Shown here one piece after another: positions 6,594 through 13,675 of a DNA stretch of 14,601 bases. Within the stretch, counting starts at the first letter, position 1; every line of letters starts with the position of its first letter. A model generated the notes under the pieces. That model had not been told where the DNA came from. It saw nothing but the letters and a program-made list of their open reading frames with translations, and searched no databases. The position numbers and the translations under genes were made by a program. Source of the DNA: an uncultured Clostridia bacterium (GTDB lineage Bacteria > Bacillota > Clostridia > Christensenellales > Borkfalkiaceae); contig CAJOMM010000011.1 of assembly GCA_905235765.1 (NCBI GenBank), positions 7,026-21,626 of the forward strand, read 5' to 3'.

Positions 6594-7252
6594 CGATAAA
6601 GCGAATAAATCTTTTTATGGGGCATTACGGTAGCGGTAAAACGTTTACGGCGGTAAATTACGCCGCGTACCTTTCCGGACTCGGCAAGAAAGTCAGTATT
6701 TACGACCTTGATATCGTAAACCCATATTTCAGAACTGTGGACGCGGAAAAATTTTTGTCCGAGCACGATATAGAACTTGTCGTTTCTCCGTATGCGGAGA
6801 CGAACGTCGACATACCGGCAATGAACGCAAAATCTTATAAGATGCTCGACGATAAATCGAGTTATGCGGTGCTCGATATAGGCGGAGACGAACGGGGAGC
6901 GTTGGCGCTCGGCAGATTTTACGAAGGGATATTGAAAGAAAACGATTACGACGCATTTTGGGTGGTAAACCCGTATCGCCCTGAAACTCGTACGTTAGAC
7001 GACGCTATCGCCGTAAAAAACGAAATAGAAACTACTGCGAGAATAAAGTTTACCAAAATAGTAAATTGCGCTAATTTAGGGGAAGAAACGACGGAAAAAC
7101 ACGTTGCTTTCGGCGAAAAATTTTGCGCCGAACTCTCTGATAAAGTCGGTATTCCCGTGGCGTTTTCCGCAGTAAGAAAAGATTTGAAGGATAAAATAAA
7201 GACAGAAAACGTTTTACCGATAGAACCGATAAAATACGTAAACTGGATATAA
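6590..7252 (+). CDS. MinD/ParA-like P-loop NTPase of unknown role
   Basis: A 220-residue single-domain SIMIBI-type P-loop NTPase. Walker A is GHYGSGKT (11-18). YDLDIVNPYFRT (38-49) resembles the switch I region, VLDIGGDERG (94-103) the Walker B/switch II region, and VVNPYRPETRT (125-135) follows. It lacks the KGG signature lysine of canonical MinD/ParA and the CxxC metal site of Mrp/ApbC. I chose the TTG at 6590: it overlaps the ilvE stop (TTGA), has AAGGTGA at 6579-6585, and yields an N-terminus beginning directly at the first beta strand. An in-frame ATG at 6542 would overlap ilvE by 52 bases with no Shine-Dalgarno. Its place between ilvE and the oxidoreductase genes suggests a role in that enzyme's assembly or regulation, but the sequence does not prove this. 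Confidence 0.8.
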   Translation: MTIKRINLFMGHYGSGKTFTAVNYAAYLSGLGKKVSIYDLDIVNPYFRTVDAEKFLSEHDIELVVSPYAETNVDIPAMNAKSYKMLDDKSSYAVLDIGGDERGALALGRFYEGILKENDYDAFWVVNPYRPETRTLDDAIAVKNEIETTARIKFTKIVNCANLGEETTEKHVAFGEKFCAELSDKVGIPVAFSAVRKDLKDKIKTENVLPIEPIKYVNWI

Positions 7253-7265
7253 AAAAGGAGCGAAT

Positions 7266-7472
7266 ATGGCAACTGTAAAATTCGACGAAGAAAAATGTAA
7301 GGGTTGCGGTCTTTGTGTTTCGGCGTGTCCGAGAGCGATTATTAAACTTGCAAACGAAAAGATCAATTCCAAGGGGTATCATCCGGCGGAAGTAACTGAA
7401 ATGGAAAAATGCATAGGTTGCGCGAGTTGCGCGCTTACGTGTCCCGACACGGTAATCCGTGTGGAAAGGTAG
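7266..7472 (+). CDS. 2-oxoacid:ferredoxin oxidoreductase delta subunit (2x[4Fe-4S] ferredoxin)
   Basis: A 68-residue bacterial-type ferredoxin with two [4Fe-4S] binding motifs. C11-x2-C14-x2-C17-x3-C21-P is the first, and C49-x2-C52-x2-C55-x3-C59-P the second; as usual the fourth Cys of each motif likely serves the other cluster. It carries electrons between the TPP/iron-sulfur core of the enzyme and external ferredoxin. Translation starts at ATG 7266 behind an AAAGGAG site 13 bases after the NTPase stop. It comes immediately before the alpha, beta and gamma subunits, the common delta-alpha-beta-gamma order of VOR/KOR operons. Confidence 0.92.
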   Translation: MATVKFDEEKCKGCGLCVSACPRAIIKLANEKINSKGYHPAEVTEMEKCIGCASCALTCPDTVIRVER

Positions 7473-7478
7473 GTAATT

Positions 7479-8549
7479 ATGAGCGAAAAGGTTTTAATGA
7501 AAGGTAACGAAGCGCTTGCGGAAGCCGCTATTATGGCAGGATGCAGGCATTATTTCGGGTATCCGATAACCCCCCAGACGGAGGTTGCGGCGTATATGGC
7601 TAAAAAGATGCCGAAAATCGGCGGTACTTTTTTGCAGGCGGAATCCGAGGTTGCGGCTATCAATATGGTAATAGGCGCCGCGTCAAGCGGCGTGAGGGCG
7701 ATGACGAGCAGTTCTTCTCCCGGAATTTCCTTAAAGAGCGAAGGTATATCCTATCTTGCCGGTTGCGAATTGCCTGCGCTTATAGTGAACGTCCAGAGGG
7801 GAGGCCCGGGGCTCGGCGGAATACAACCTTCGCAGTCTGATTATTTTCAGGCGACGAAAGGCGGCGGACACGGAGATTATCATTTGATAGTTTTAGCGCC
7901 GGCGTCAGTACAGGAAATGTTCGATATGGCTTTCAAAGGTTTTAATTTGGCGGATAAATATCGCGTTCCGGCTATGATTTTGGCAGACGGCACTATGGGA
8001 CAGATGATGGAACCGGTAAGTCTTGACGCCAACGCGGTTGAAACTTACGATAAATCGTGGGCCACGGTCGGCACGGGTAAACACGAAGGAAGAAATATTA
8101 TAAATTCTTTGTCTCTTTCTCCGAAACAACTCGAAGACTGGAATATCGACAGATATGCGCGCTATAAAATCATAGAAGAAAACGAAGTCATGTACGAAGA
8201 GTATATGACCGAGGACGCTGAAATCGTGATAGTCGCTTTCGGTATAGCGGCAAGGGTATCCAAAAACGCTATAAAAGAAGCGCGTCGCCGCGGCATAAAA
8301 GTCGGTATGTTAAGACCGATAACATTGTGGCCGTTCCCGAAAAAAGCGTTAAACGGGCTTGCGGATAAGGCGAAAGCGTTCTTATCTGTGGAACTTAATA
8401 TGGGGCAAATGGCGGACGACGTAAAACTCGCTACGAACTGCAAAAAGCCCGTCTACTTCTACGGCAGGACCGGAGGAGTAATAATGACGCCGGAAGAAAT
8501 TTTAGGCGAAATTGAAAAAATAGAAAAAGGAGAGGCTGAACAATGGTAG
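7479..8549 (+). CDS. vorB: 2-oxoacid:ferredoxin oxidoreductase alpha subunit (VorB-like)
   Basis: A 356-residue subunit combining the pyrimidine-binding domain (N-terminal, GYPITPQTE at 27-35, AESEVAAINMVIGAASSG at 54-71) and the transketolase C-terminal-like domain. SSSSPGISLKSEG (77-89) and NVQRGGPGLG (104-113) are typical of the VorB/KorA family. With the other subunits it catalyses reversible oxidative decarboxylation of a 2-oxo acid to acyl-CoA and CO2 with ferredoxin. Sequence alone does not separate branched-chain (VOR) from 2-oxoglutarate (KOR) enzymes. The adjacent branched-chain aminotransferase and acyl-CoA synthetases favour branched-chain substrates (inference). The start is preceded by AGGTAGG, and the 3' end overlaps the beta-subunit gene by 7 bases, indicating translational coupling. 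Confidence 0.92.
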   Translation: MSEKVLMKGNEALAEAAIMAGCRHYFGYPITPQTEVAAYMAKKMPKIGGTFLQAESEVAAINMVIGAASSGVRAMTSSSSPGISLKSEGISYLAGCELPALIVNVQRGGPGLGGIQPSQSDYFQATKGGGHGDYHLIVLAPASVQEMFDMAFKGFNLADKYRVPAMILADGTMGQMMEPVSLDANAVETYDKSWATVGTGKHEGRNIINSLSLSPKQLEDWNIDRYARYKIIEENEVMYEEYMTEDAEIVIVAFGIAARVSKNAIKEARRRGIKVGMLRPITLWPFPKKALNGLADKAKAFLSVELNMGQMADDVKLATNCKKPVYFYGRTGGVIMTPEEILGEIEKIEKGEAEQW

Positions 8550-9289
8550 TATTTGAAAAGACCAAAGGGCTTACGGACGCGCCTTTACATTATTGCCCGG
8601 GCTGTACGCACGGTATTATTCACAGACTGGTTGCGGAATCGCTTGAAGAACTCGGTGTTTTGGATAAAACGGTCGGAGTTGCGAGCGTCGGTTGTTCGGT
8701 TTTCTCTTACAATTACTTTAATTGCGATATGATACAAGCGGCGCACGGGAGAGCGCCCGCGGTGGCAACCGGCGCGAAACGCGCTCATCCCGAAAACGTG
8801 GTATTCACGTATCAGGGAGACGGAGACCTCGCGGCAATCGGAACGGCGGAAACCGTACATTCGGCGGCGAGAAACGAAAATATAACCGTAATATTCGTCA
8901 ATAATGCGATATACGGGATGACGGGTGGACAGATGGCGCCTACAACGCTTCCTAATCAGGTTACGCAGACTTCTCCGTACGGCAGAGACGTTACGGTAGT
9001 CGGTTACCCTGTAAAAGTATGCGAGATGCTTTCCGAAGTTACCGGCGCTTCTTACCTCGAGAGGGTAGCCGTTAATAACGTAAAGAATATCAGAAACGCA
9101 AAAAGGGCTATAAAGCACGCTTTTCAGAATCAGATCGAAGGCAAAGGATTTTCTCTTATAGAAGTTCTTTCCACATGTCCTACAAACTGGGGACTTTCGC
9201 CGACGGAAGCGATAAAATGGTTGGACGAAAATATGGAGAAATACTATCCTTTGGGAGTTTATAAGGATAAATACAAGGAGGAGAAATAA
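8543..9289 (+). CDS. 2-oxoacid:ferredoxin oxidoreductase beta subunit (TPP-binding)
   Basis: A 248-residue thiamine-pyrophosphate-binding subunit. C18-x2-C21 in YCPGCTHG and additional Cys around position 51 should hold the internal [4Fe-4S] cluster. GDGD at 92-95 with N120/N121 is the TPP/Mg-binding motif, followed by IYGMTGGQMAPTT (123-135), diagnostic for the VOR/KOR beta family. The start ATG 8543 lies inside the end of the alpha gene, with AGGAG upstream. The stop TAA is directly followed by the gamma-subunit ATG. Together with the alpha chain it forms the catalytic core; substrate preference remains open between branched-chain 2-oxo acids and 2-oxoglutarate. Confidence 0.93.
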   Translation: MVVFEKTKGLTDAPLHYCPGCTHGIIHRLVAESLEELGVLDKTVGVASVGCSVFSYNYFNCDMIQAAHGRAPAVATGAKRAHPENVVFTYQGDGDLAAIGTAETVHSAARNENITVIFVNNAIYGMTGGQMAPTTLPNQVTQTSPYGRDVTVVGYPVKVCEMLSEVTGASYLERVAVNNVKNIRNAKRAIKHAFQNQIEGKGFSLIEVLSTCPTNWGLSPTEAIKWLDENMEKYYPLGVYKDKYKEEK

Positions 9290-9823
9290 ATGGCTACGAC
9301 GAAAATATTGATAGCCGGATTCGGTGGTCAGGGAATATTATTTGCCGGTAAAGCGCTGGCGTATTCCGGACTTAAGATCGGTAAAGAAGTGGCTTGGCTT
9401 CCTTCTTACGGTCCGGAAATGCGCGGCGGCACCGCTAATTGCAGCGTTACTTTTTCCGACGAAGAAATAGGGTCGCCGATCGTTGATACTCCGGACGTAC
9501 TGATAGCGATGAATTTACCTTCGCTCGAGAAATATTACGACTTTACCGAAAAGAACGGATTCGTCATATTCGACAGTTCGCTGATTACCAAGCAGGATAC
9601 CAGAGACGACGTTACCACCGTTGGTATTCCTGCGACAAAAATGGCAAGTGATAACAGCTTAAACGGACTTGCGAATATGATTATTTTAGGCAAAACCCTT
9701 AAAATCACGGGGATTCTTACCTTAGAACAAATTAAAAGCAGTCTATCGCAGATGATTCCGGCAAAAAAAGCGGAACTTTTAGAAAAAAATATTAAGGCGA
9801 TAGAATTAGGATATAATTATTAA
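9290..9823 (+). CDS. 2-oxoacid:ferredoxin oxidoreductase gamma subunit
   Basis: A 177-residue POR/KOR gamma domain protein. Hallmarks are GFGGQGI (10-16), the Rossmann-like entry, and SYGPEMRGGTANCSV (39-53), followed by DTPDVLIAMN. This subunit completes the delta-alpha-beta-gamma complex and is thought to contribute to CoA binding. The start ATG directly follows the beta-subunit TAA, with AGGAGG a few bases upstream inside the beta gene. Its own stop codon overlaps the Shine-Dalgarno of the XRE-cupin gene, so the operon continues without a break. Length is normal and no residue appears missing. Confidence 0.93.
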   Translation: MATTKILIAGFGGQGILFAGKALAYSGLKIGKEVAWLPSYGPEMRGGTANCSVTFSDEEIGSPIVDTPDVLIAMNLPSLEKYYDFTEKNGFVIFDSSLITKQDTRDDVTTVGIPATKMASDNSLNGLANMIILGKTLKITGILTLEQIKSSLSQMIPAKKAELLEKNIKAIELGYNY

Positions 9824-9835
9824 AGGAGCAGGAAA

Positions 9836-10387
9836 GTGGATAAGCAATTGTTGGAAATGGGAATAAGATTAAGGGAACTTCGGGAAATAAAAGGCGTATC
9901 TGAAGAAGATATTGCGAAAAAACTCGATAAAACCGTTGACGAGTATCTTGAGTACGAAAACGGGAAACACGATTTTTCTTTTAGTTTCATGCTGAACGTC
10001 GCAACCATACTGGGCGTTGACGTTATAGATCTTTTATCCGGAGAGTCGCCGGCTCTTTCAGATTGCGCAGTTGTAAAACGCGGTCAGGAATTATTTATAA
10101 AAAAAGAGGGCGCTTACGATTACAAACATTTGGCTTATACTTTCCAGAACAAAAAAGGCGAACCGTTTTTCGTTACTTCGATGCCCGGTGAAGAAGATAA
10201 GGTGCTTCACACGCATCCCGGACAAGAATTTAATTTCGTGCTTTCGGGAAGTATGGAACTCAAAGTCGGCGCAATCAAATATCTCCTCAATAAAGGAGAC
10301 AGCGCGTACTTTAATTCAGGTATTCCTCACGGCATAAAAGTAATAGGGGATAAACCGGTCAAATTCCTTGCGGTAGTTATGAAATAA
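9836..10387 (+). CDS. XRE-family regulator with C-terminal cupin sensor domain
   Basis: A 183-residue transcription regulator: an XRE/Cro-type helix-turn-helix at about 8-65 and a cupin_2 domain at about 108-183. The cupin keeps a full putative metal set, H125, H127, E131 and H165 (LHTHPGQEFNFVLSG and PHGIKV), so it probably binds a metal or small ligand. The start is GTG 9836, supported by AAGGAG at 9823-9828 with 7-base spacing; no better ATG exists nearby. XRE-cupin proteins often sit beside the metabolic genes they control. Here it lies between the oxidoreductase and an acyl-CoA synthetase, so it may sense an intermediate such as an acid or acyl-CoA. The inverted repeat at 1333-1356 is a possible operator. 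Both ideas are inference. Confidence 0.9.
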   Translation: MDKQLLEMGIRLRELREIKGVSEEDIAKKLDKTVDEYLEYENGKHDFSFSFMLNVATILGVDVIDLLSGESPALSDCAVVKRGQELFIKKEGAYDYKHLAYTFQNKKGEPFFVTSMPGEEDKVLHTHPGQEFNFVLSGSMELKVGAIKYLLNKGDSAYFNSGIPHGIKVIGDKPVKFLAVVMK

Positions 10388-10411
10388 TTTTTTACGCCTA
10401 TGGAGTAAGAA

Positions 10412-12096
10412 ATGTTAATATACGAAAAATATACGGGAAGAAACAGGGATCAATATAAAGATTTACAGGATTTAAGGGATAATTATAAAATAACGTATCC
10501 CAAAACTTTTAATTTCGCCTATGATGTTATGGACGTTTTGGCGGAAAAAAAGCCGGACGCTACGGCTATGGTCTGGCTGTCGAACAAAAAAGAAGAAAAG
10601 GTTTTTACTTTCAGAGATATCAAATACTGGTCGGATAAAACGGCAAATTATCTCAAAAGTCAGGGTATAAACAAAGGGGACAGAGTTCTCCTTGTGTTAA
10701 AGCGCAGTTATTATTTCTGGTTTATAATGCTGGCGTTGAGTAAAATCGGCGCAGTAGCCGTTCAGGCGACGAATATGCTCGTCGGAAAAGACTACACCTA
10801 TCGCTGTAATAAGGGCGAAATCAAGGCTGTCATAATAACCGGCGACGGGGAGTGTACGGAGCATTTTGACGAGGTCGAAAAGGACTGCGTTACTGTTAAA
10901 CTCAAATTCGTTACCAAACACAAAAAACCGGTCGGCGGAGGCTGGATAGACTTTGAAGAAGGTCTTTCTTCCGCAAGCGAAAAATGGGTAAGGCCGACGG
11001 GACAAGACGCTGTAAACGCCGACGATATAATGCTGATGTCTTTTTCTTCGGGAACGACGGGATACCCCAAAATGATATTACATAATCATACGTATCCTTT
11101 AGGGCATATAGTGACCGGCGTGTTTTGGCACAGAGTCGTAGAAGGCGGACTTCATTTTACGATTTCCGATACCGGTTGGTTAAAATCGCTTTGGGGCAAG
11201 TTTTACGGTCAATGGTTTGGCGAATCGGCGATTTTGGTATATGATTTCGATAAATTCGACGGGGAAGATATACTTTCGGTTTTGGAAAAGTATAAAGTTA
11301 CTACTTTTTGCGTTCCGCCGACAATGTATCGGTTTATGTTGCAATACGATATATCAAAATACGATTTGTCGTCTTTAACTCATTGTTGCGCAGCAGGTGA
11401 AGCGCTTAATCCGGATATATTCAACAAGTGGCCGGCATATCAATTCACGAAGGGTTCGGTCAGACGGAGACGACTTGTTGCATAGGCACGTTGAAGAATT
11501 ACGGTGAGCCGCTTTCCGGGTTTATAGGAAAGCCTACTCCCGGATACGACGTACACGTTTTGGATAACGAAGGAAAAGATTGCGCCCCGGGAGAATCCGG
11601 AGAAATCTGCATAAAAGCGACGCTTAACAATAAGCCGTGCGGACTTATGTGCGGATACTATAAAGACGAAGAATCGACTGCATACAGTTGGCGTGGCGGA
11701 TATTTCCACACGGGCGATACCGCGTATATTAACGAACACGGCTTTATAAAATATATCGGAAGAAATGACGACGTTATAAAGTCTTCAGGCTACAGGATAG
11801 GGCCGTTTGAAGTCGAAAGCGTGCTTATGGAACATCCGGCGGTTCTGGAAGTTGCGGTAACCGGCGTACCGGATCCGAAGCGCGGATTTAAAGTAAAGGC
11901 GACGATAGTTTTAAGAAAGGGATATACCGCCGGCGACGATTTGATTTTGGAACTTCAGAATTTTGTTAAAACGCATACCGCGCCTTATAAATATCCGAGG
12001 GTAATAGAATTTGTAGACAGCCTTCCGAAAACCATAAGCGGAAAGATACGGAGAACGGAAATCAGGGAAAAAGACAATCAGAAATATCAAGGATAA
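10412..12096 (+). pseudogene. acyl-CoA synthetase (medium-chain/acetyl-CoA synthetase-like), interrupted by a frameshift
   Basis: Two reading frames together make one ANL-superfamily acyl-CoA synthetase of about 560 residues. The first (10412-11485) reads correctly to F-N-K-W at residue 340 and carries the phosphate loop SSGTTGYPK (212-220), then 17 nonsense residues and a stop. The second continues the protein from about 11428 with GISIHEGFGQTETT, HTGDTAY, GRNDDVIKSSGYRIGPFEVE and the catalytic-lysine motif SGKIRRTE (222 residues if read from GTG 11428). The C-terminal part has no convincing Shine-Dalgarno, so it is probably not made separately. The Lys-bearing C-terminal domain would be lost from the first product, leaving it inactive. 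The break may be a real mutation or an assembly error. The intact enzyme would activate a short or medium carboxylate to its CoA ester, as the fused synthetase at 3037-5511 should also do. Confidence 0.87.
11429..11436 (+). other. frameshift site in the second acyl-CoA synthetase gene
   Basis: The correct frame changes between TGG (Trp340, 11429-11431) and GGC (Gly, 11434-11436). Family members usually have about four residues between this Trp and Gly (W-x-x-x-T/S-G), whereas only two bases remain here. The simplest reading is a deletion of about 10 bases. No homopolymer and no slippery heptamer is present at the site. Confidence 0.7.
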
Positions 12097-12110
12097 AAAT
12101 CAAAAAGACA

Positions 12111-12142
12111 AAATCTCCTGCTTTGAGAGAAGCAGGAGATTT
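12111..12142 (+). terminator. intrinsic terminator of the T-box operon
   Basis: AAATCTCCTGCTT (12111-12123) pairs perfectly over 13 bp with AAGCAGGAGATTT (12130-12142) around a 6-base loop, with further T residues to 12145. It lies 14 bases after the stop codon of the last operon gene and ends the long transcript that begins near 1373. Confidence 0.93.
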
Positions 12143-12163
12143 TTTAGTTTTGCCTAGTGTATC

Positions 12164-12189
12164 ATAATTCAACAAGGATGGCATATATT
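12164..12189 (+). promoter_or_regulatory. possible promoter of the Cys-containing protein gene
   Basis: Between the operon terminator and the gene at 12218 there is no good sigma-A pair. CATATATT (12182-12189) preceded by ATAA (12164-12167) at a 14-base distance resembles the ATA-N14-CATA pattern of mother-cell sigma-E promoters. TATATT (12184-12189) could alternatively be a sigma-A -10 box with a poor -35. Weak evidence. Confidence 0.25.
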
Positions 12190-12217
12190 GAAGTATAACC
12201 ATTAAAGGAGGAAGAAA

Positions 12218-12850
12218 ATGTCGTTTTTCTGTAATTTTCAATCTGACAGATGCCCCGGGCAAATAACGGGCAATCCGCTGAACGGCTTATGCGAAAAGGT
12301 TTGCATACAGGTAAAAAAAGTTTTCGACGCATGTATGCAACAAAGTCAGTTGACGGGAATAGTTCTTGATATTACCAATCTCGATCCGCCCGACGTTACA
12401 TATCCTTTGACTTTCGTTTCCGCTAAGAGCAGCACAAGTCAGGGAACTATAACTAATTTACTCGTAGAACCGCTTACTGAACGTCCGAATTCCGCAAGGG
12501 TGAGGGCGGATATAACGATTCCCGTTACCGTGGCTTATACAGACGCTAACGGCGTAGAAGGCGTTGCCGATTCTTCGGTAACCATAACCAAAGACGTAAT
12601 ACTTAATATTCCAGCGGCTTCAATAATGCCTTATTCTGTCGAAGCCGTCGTTTCTTTGGTCTCTACGTTAGGGACATATACCGGCGAAAATCAATTTACG
12701 ATCGACTGCTGTACGTCTATAATACTCAAGATAGTTATGGAAGTTGAATTACTCGTTCCGTCTTACGGATATACGCCGATACCGCCCTGTCAGGAATATA
12801 CGCAAGAAGTCTGTGCCGGATTTTTCGAATTGCCGATGTATCCGCAATAA
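12218..12850 (+). CDS. conserved clostridial Cys-containing protein of unknown function
   Basis: A 210-residue protein with nine Cys. Five are in the first 40 residues (C5, C12, C25, C29, C39, including LCEKVCIQVKKVFDAC), then a vicinal pair C164-C165, C191 and C199. The centre (about 60-160) is rich in Val, Thr and Ile in alternating patterns, typical of beta-sandwich proteins. The end reads VELLVPSYGYTPIPPC and then FFELPMYP. I recall clostridial hypothetical proteins with the same VxxVFDAC start and PSYGYxxIPPCQE ending, but know no proven function. There is no signal peptide or membrane helix. A role in the spore surface is a guess based on Cys content, beta richness and the possible sigma-E-like promoter. 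The start ATG 12218 has a strong AAAGGAGG at 12204-12211. It stands alone between two terminators. Confidence 0.8.
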   Translation: MSFFCNFQSDRCPGQITGNPLNGLCEKVCIQVKKVFDACMQQSQLTGIVLDITNLDPPDVTYPLTFVSAKSSTSQGTITNLLVEPLTERPNSARVRADITIPVTVAYTDANGVEGVADSSVTITKDVILNIPAASIMPYSVEAVVSLVSTLGTYTGENQFTIDCCTSIILKIVMEVELLVPSYGYTPIPPCQEYTQEVCAGFFELPMYPQ

Positions 12851-12874
12851 ATAACTTTTTGACGTTAAATCGAT

Positions 12875-12917
12875 TTTAAGGCGCGAAAGGGATTTTATAT
12901 CGCTTTCACGCCTTAAA
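12875..12917. terminator. intrinsic terminator after the Cys-containing protein gene
   Basis: Arms 12875-12889 and 12903-12917 pair over 15 positions with a single C/A mismatch (12884/12908) around a 13-base loop. The left arm begins with TTTAAGG and the right arm ends CCTTAAA followed by TTTT, so A/T tracts flank both sides and it could act in either direction. Confidence 0.7.
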
Positions 12918-12941
12918 TTTTAAATTCGGATTGATTTTTAC

Positions 12942-12970
12942 TTGTTTATAAATTGTCTTTGTGCTAAAAT
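12942..12970 (+). promoter_or_regulatory. sigma-A promoter of the metallophosphoesterase gene
   Basis: TTGTTT (12942-12947), a 17-base spacer and TAAAAT (12965-12970). The expected start of transcription, about 7 bases after the -10 box, falls on or right beside the ATG at 12977. The upstream bases contain no Shine-Dalgarno, so the mRNA may be leaderless. Confidence 0.6.
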
Positions 12971-12976
12971 TAATCT

Positions 12977-13675
12977 ATGAAAATTTTTGCCATAAGCGAC
13001 CTCCATATCGCTCAGAACGCCGATAAATCTATGGAATTATTCGGCGGTAACTGGATAGGTTATCTCGACAAGATAAAGTCGGATTGGACCGCGAGAGTTT
13101 CGCCTGAAGATATCGTACTTGTAAGCGGCGATATTAGTTGGGCTATGACTTTGGAGGAAGCGGTAAAAGATATCTATACCTTAAAAGATCTTCCAGGCAA
13201 AAAAGTTTTCATAAAGGGAAATCACGATTATTGGTGGAACGGGATTGGTAGAATAAGGGCTGCAATGCCGGAAAATTTTTATGCGCTTCAAAACGACAGC
13301 GTAAAATTCGGCAATACGGTGATATGCGGATCTCGCGGTTGGTGCGTTCCGGGGAGTCCTGAGTTTTCAGAACACGACGAGAAGATATATCTTCGCGAAA
13401 CGGAAAGGTTTCGCCTTTCTTTGAAATCGGCGGCAACGTTGCGTCAAGAAGGAGATAAACTTATCGCCATGGTTCATTATCCGCCGTTCACTCCGAGGCG
13501 CGAAGATACGGCTTTTACGCGCATTTTCGAAGAATACGGCGTGGACGTTGCGGTATACGGGCATCTGCACGGAAGCTTTTTGAAAGTGGACAGGTTTGCC
13601 GTTAAAAACGGAATCAAATATTATCTTACGTCCTGCGATATGACGGATAATAAATTGACGGAGATAGAGTTATGA
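12977..13675 (+). CDS. calcineurin-like metallophosphoesterase
   Basis: A 232-residue single-domain metallophosphoesterase with all canonical motifs: D8-x-H10 in ISDLH, G51-D52 in VSGDISW, G81-N82-H83-D84, H167 in MVHYPP, and G195-H196-x-H198 in YGHLHG. These build the dinuclear metal site that hydrolyses phosphomono- or diesters. The WAM and GNHDYWW surroundings are typical of a Firmicutes subfamily whose substrate I do not know. No signal peptide is visible, so it should act in the cytoplasm. There is no Shine-Dalgarno before ATG 12977, and the N-terminus begins directly with strand 1 (MKIFAISDLH), so no longer start is plausible. The stop overlaps the start of the next gene (ATGA at 13672-13675), so the two are translationally coupled. 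Confidence 0.93.
   Translation: MKIFAISDLHIAQNADKSMELFGGNWIGYLDKIKSDWTARVSPEDIVLVSGDISWAMTLEEAVKDIYTLKDLPGKKVFIKGNHDYWWNGIGRIRAAMPENFYALQNDSVKFGNTVICGSRGWCVPGSPEFSEHDEKIYLRETERFRLSLKSAATLRQEGDKLIAMVHYPPFTPRREDTAFTRIFEEYGVDVAVYGHLHGSFLKVDRFAVKNGIKYYLTSCDMTDNKLTEIEL

Noticed and set aside
11423..11440. Programmed -1 ribosomal frameshift joining the two halves of the acyl-CoA synthetase
   Set aside because: No slippery heptamer or obvious downstream stimulator, and about three family residues are missing at the junction, which points to a deletion.
12875..12917. Remnant of an insertion sequence terminal repeat
   Set aside because: No transposase fragment or target duplication nearby; A/T flanks and position after a stop codon fit a terminator.
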